Of a DNA stretch of 48,458 nucleotides, positions 47,698-48,458 are shown one piece after another. Both the position numbers and the translations under genes were made by a program. Numbering within the stretch: position 1 is the first letter of the stretch; each line of letters starts with the position of its first letter. The DNA is taken from contig CAMVBS010000010.1 in the NCBI GenBank assembly GCA_947165785.1, positions 1 through 48,458 of the forward strand, read 5' to 3'. The DNA is from an uncultured Clostridia bacterium (GTDB lineage: Bacteria; Bacillota; Clostridia; Saccharofermentanales; Saccharofermentanaceae). The notes beneath the pieces are model-generated. The model had not been told where the DNA came from, ran no database searches, and saw nothing but the letters and a program-made list of their open reading frames with translations.

Positions 47698-48327
47698 ATG
47701 GACAGCAACATCAGCAAAAGGAACGAGCTTTTGGCAGCCAAGGTCATAGAAGGTCTTAAGTCTCGTAATATGGAAGGCTTCTACGCCCGCTCCAAGGAAG
47801 AGGCTTTGGATCTTGCATTATCTTTGATACCTGAAGGAAGTTCCGTATCAATGGGCGGCTCCATGAGCGTTCACGCCATCGGTCTTTCCGCTAAGCTCAA
47901 GGAAGGCAATTACGATTTTATAGACCGCGATGCCTACGAAGACAAGCGCCAGGCCATGCTTCTTGCATACGACGCTGATTTCTTCCTCTCAAGTGCTAAC
48001 GCGATCACAAACGACGGCGTTCTCGTAAACATCGACGGAAACTCCAACAGAGTATCCGCGATCGCTCAGGGTCCTAAGCATGTTCTTTTCATCGTCGGCA
48101 TGAATAAAGTCTGCGATGATGTCGACGGTGCCATGAAGCGCGCCCGTAACGTCGCTGCTCCGATCAACGCTCAGCGCTTCGGCCTGGATACCCCTTGCTC
48201 CAAGAAGGGTGCCTGCTTTAATTGCAAGTCTCCGGATACGATCTGCTGCCAGTTCCTGATCACCCGCTTTTCCAGACATGCAGGAAGGATAAAAGTAATC
48301 CTCGTAAACGACGATCTCGGATATTGA
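47698..48327 (+). CDS. LUD-domain protein (LutC/YkgG-like, DUF162) with Cys cluster
   Basis: The 209-residue product starts at ATG 47698 behind GGAGG; GTG 47692 lies within that site. The LUD domain shows VSMGGSMSVHAIGLSAKL, DRDAYEDKRQAMLLAYDADFFLSSANAITNDGVLVNIDGNSNRVSAI and the GPKHVLFIVGMNKV strand. The C-terminus has a CSKKGACFNCKSPDTICC cluster, the five- to six-Cys pattern of the clostridial DUF162 subgroup, which may bind a metal or Fe-S cluster. Relatives of LutC work in lactate oxidation, but this stand-alone subgroup has no established substrate. TATAAT at 47670-47675, at the very end of the ABC-F gene, may be its own promoter. Confidence 0.85.
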   Translation: MDSNISKRNELLAAKVIEGLKSRNMEGFYARSKEEALDLALSLIPEGSSVSMGGSMSVHAIGLSAKLKEGNYDFIDRDAYEDKRQAMLLAYDADFFLSSANAITNDGVLVNIDGNSNRVSAIAQGPKHVLFIVGMNKVCDDVDGAMKRARNVAAPINAQRFGLDTPCSKKGACFNCKSPDTICCQFLITRFSRHAGRIKVILVNDDLGY

Positions 48328-48344
48328 TACGTTGAATCTCATAG

Positions 48345-48377
48345 CCCTGTCGGTTCAAGCCGGCAGGGTTATTTTTT
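48345..48377 (+). terminator. Terminator after the LUD-domain gene
   Basis: CCCTGTCGG (48345-48353) pairs with CCGGCAGGG (48360-48368, one G-U), followed by TTATTTTTT. The putative group IIC intron starts directly after it. Confidence 0.9.
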
Positions 48378-48378
48378 G

Positions 48379-48458
48379 GTATGACGGGCATGTCCCGAAC
48401 CTCGGGTGAAAGTCCTGAGGGGCGTAGTTGCCGACGAACCTTAAAGCGACTTGCAAGG
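48379..48458 (+). mobile_element. 5' end of a group II intron, class C, truncated by the window
   Basis: The last 80 bases begin GTATGACGGGCATGTCCCG and contain CTCGGGTGAAAGTCCTGAGG, a stem-loop with the GGTGAAAGTCC pattern common in domain I of bacterial group II introns. GTATG...GGGCATG resembles the GUGUG...CGGCAUG start of the Oceanobacillus class C intron. Class C introns insert just after the T-run of intrinsic terminators, exactly the situation here (terminator 48345-48377). The maturase gene would lie beyond the window. The call rests on a short stretch and remembered consensus. Confidence 0.7.

Noticed and set aside
48378-48458. tmRNA, RNase P or riboswitch at the right edge
   Set aside because: The bases do not show a tRNA-like end, P4 or a known aptamer core. 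The GTATG...GGCATG start, GGTGAAAGTCC and the position after a terminator fit a group IIC intron better.
1-48458. CRISPR arrays, prophage genes, transposase or rRNA genes
   Set aside because: I saw no regularly spaced repeats, phage structural or integrase genes, transposases or rRNA sequence. The only mobile-element signal is the intron start at the right edge.

Overview
The window looks like chromosome from an anaerobic, low-to-medium GC Gram-positive bacterium of the class Clostridia (Eubacteriales). The support is strong AGGAGG-type ribosome binding sites, sigma-A-like promoters, a DUF4250 protein, an EpsC-type serine acetyltransferase, AzlCD, an Lsa-like ABC-F protein and a LanFEG/BcrA-type ABC cluster. 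I cannot name a genus. Coding is dense, on both strands, and almost every operon ends in a clear hairpin-plus-T-run terminator.

Layout. 1-4.9 kb is an AT-rich accessory block: two paralogous small helix-turn-helix regulators (one cut by the window edge), secreted and membrane proteins of unknown role, and a divergent membrane-bound Ser/Thr kinase-like protein with unusual nucleotide-binding motifs. 5-10 kb holds gpmI, a DUF4250 gene and an OmpR-type two-component system. 10.3-18.6 kb is a complete common-aromatic/Phe/Tyr operon (aroF-tyrA-aroB-aroA-aroC-pheA-aroEK-aroQ). It is preceded by a 21-codon leader peptide in which 10 residues are Phe or Tyr, then an intrinsic terminator. 18.9-24.8 kb carries a Na/phosphate cotransporter with trmL, a nucleobase permease, and a saccharopine-dehydrogenase-like gene with a response regulator. 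24.9-28.7 kb is an ABC transporter/two-permease/histidine-kinase cluster of the lantibiotic-immunity type.

29-34 kb contains manA with a CBS protein, a serpin lipoprotein, tRNA-Thr, azlCD, a lipoprotein and tRNA-Ser. 34.3-42.4 kb has a membrane sulfatase-fold enzyme, a lipoprotein, a CDF transporter, a GAF-GGDEF diguanylate cyclase, a Nudix hydrolase on an apparently leaderless mRNA, cysE and a membrane protein. 42.5-44.6 kb is an iron-type alcohol dehydrogenase plus AhpD-like protein. Its leader has a palindromic operator, a 40-codon ORF with a Met-Met-Cys-Cys-Arg-Met run, and competing hairpins. 44.6-47.7 kb has a MATE exporter divergent from an Lsa-type ABC-F gene with its own uORF/terminator leader. 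The window closes with a LUD-domain protein, its terminator and, directly after the T-run, what looks like the 5' end of a group IIC intron.

The main discovery theme is ribosome-sensed transcription attenuation. Three leaders in one 48-kb window (Phe/Tyr, Cys/Met and ABC-F) combine a small ORF with a terminator. Other unexplained signals are a recurring intergenic CTCGAAAAAG motif, a GC-rich island bounded by inverted copies of that motif, and a C-terminal gene remnant just upstream of the aro promoter.
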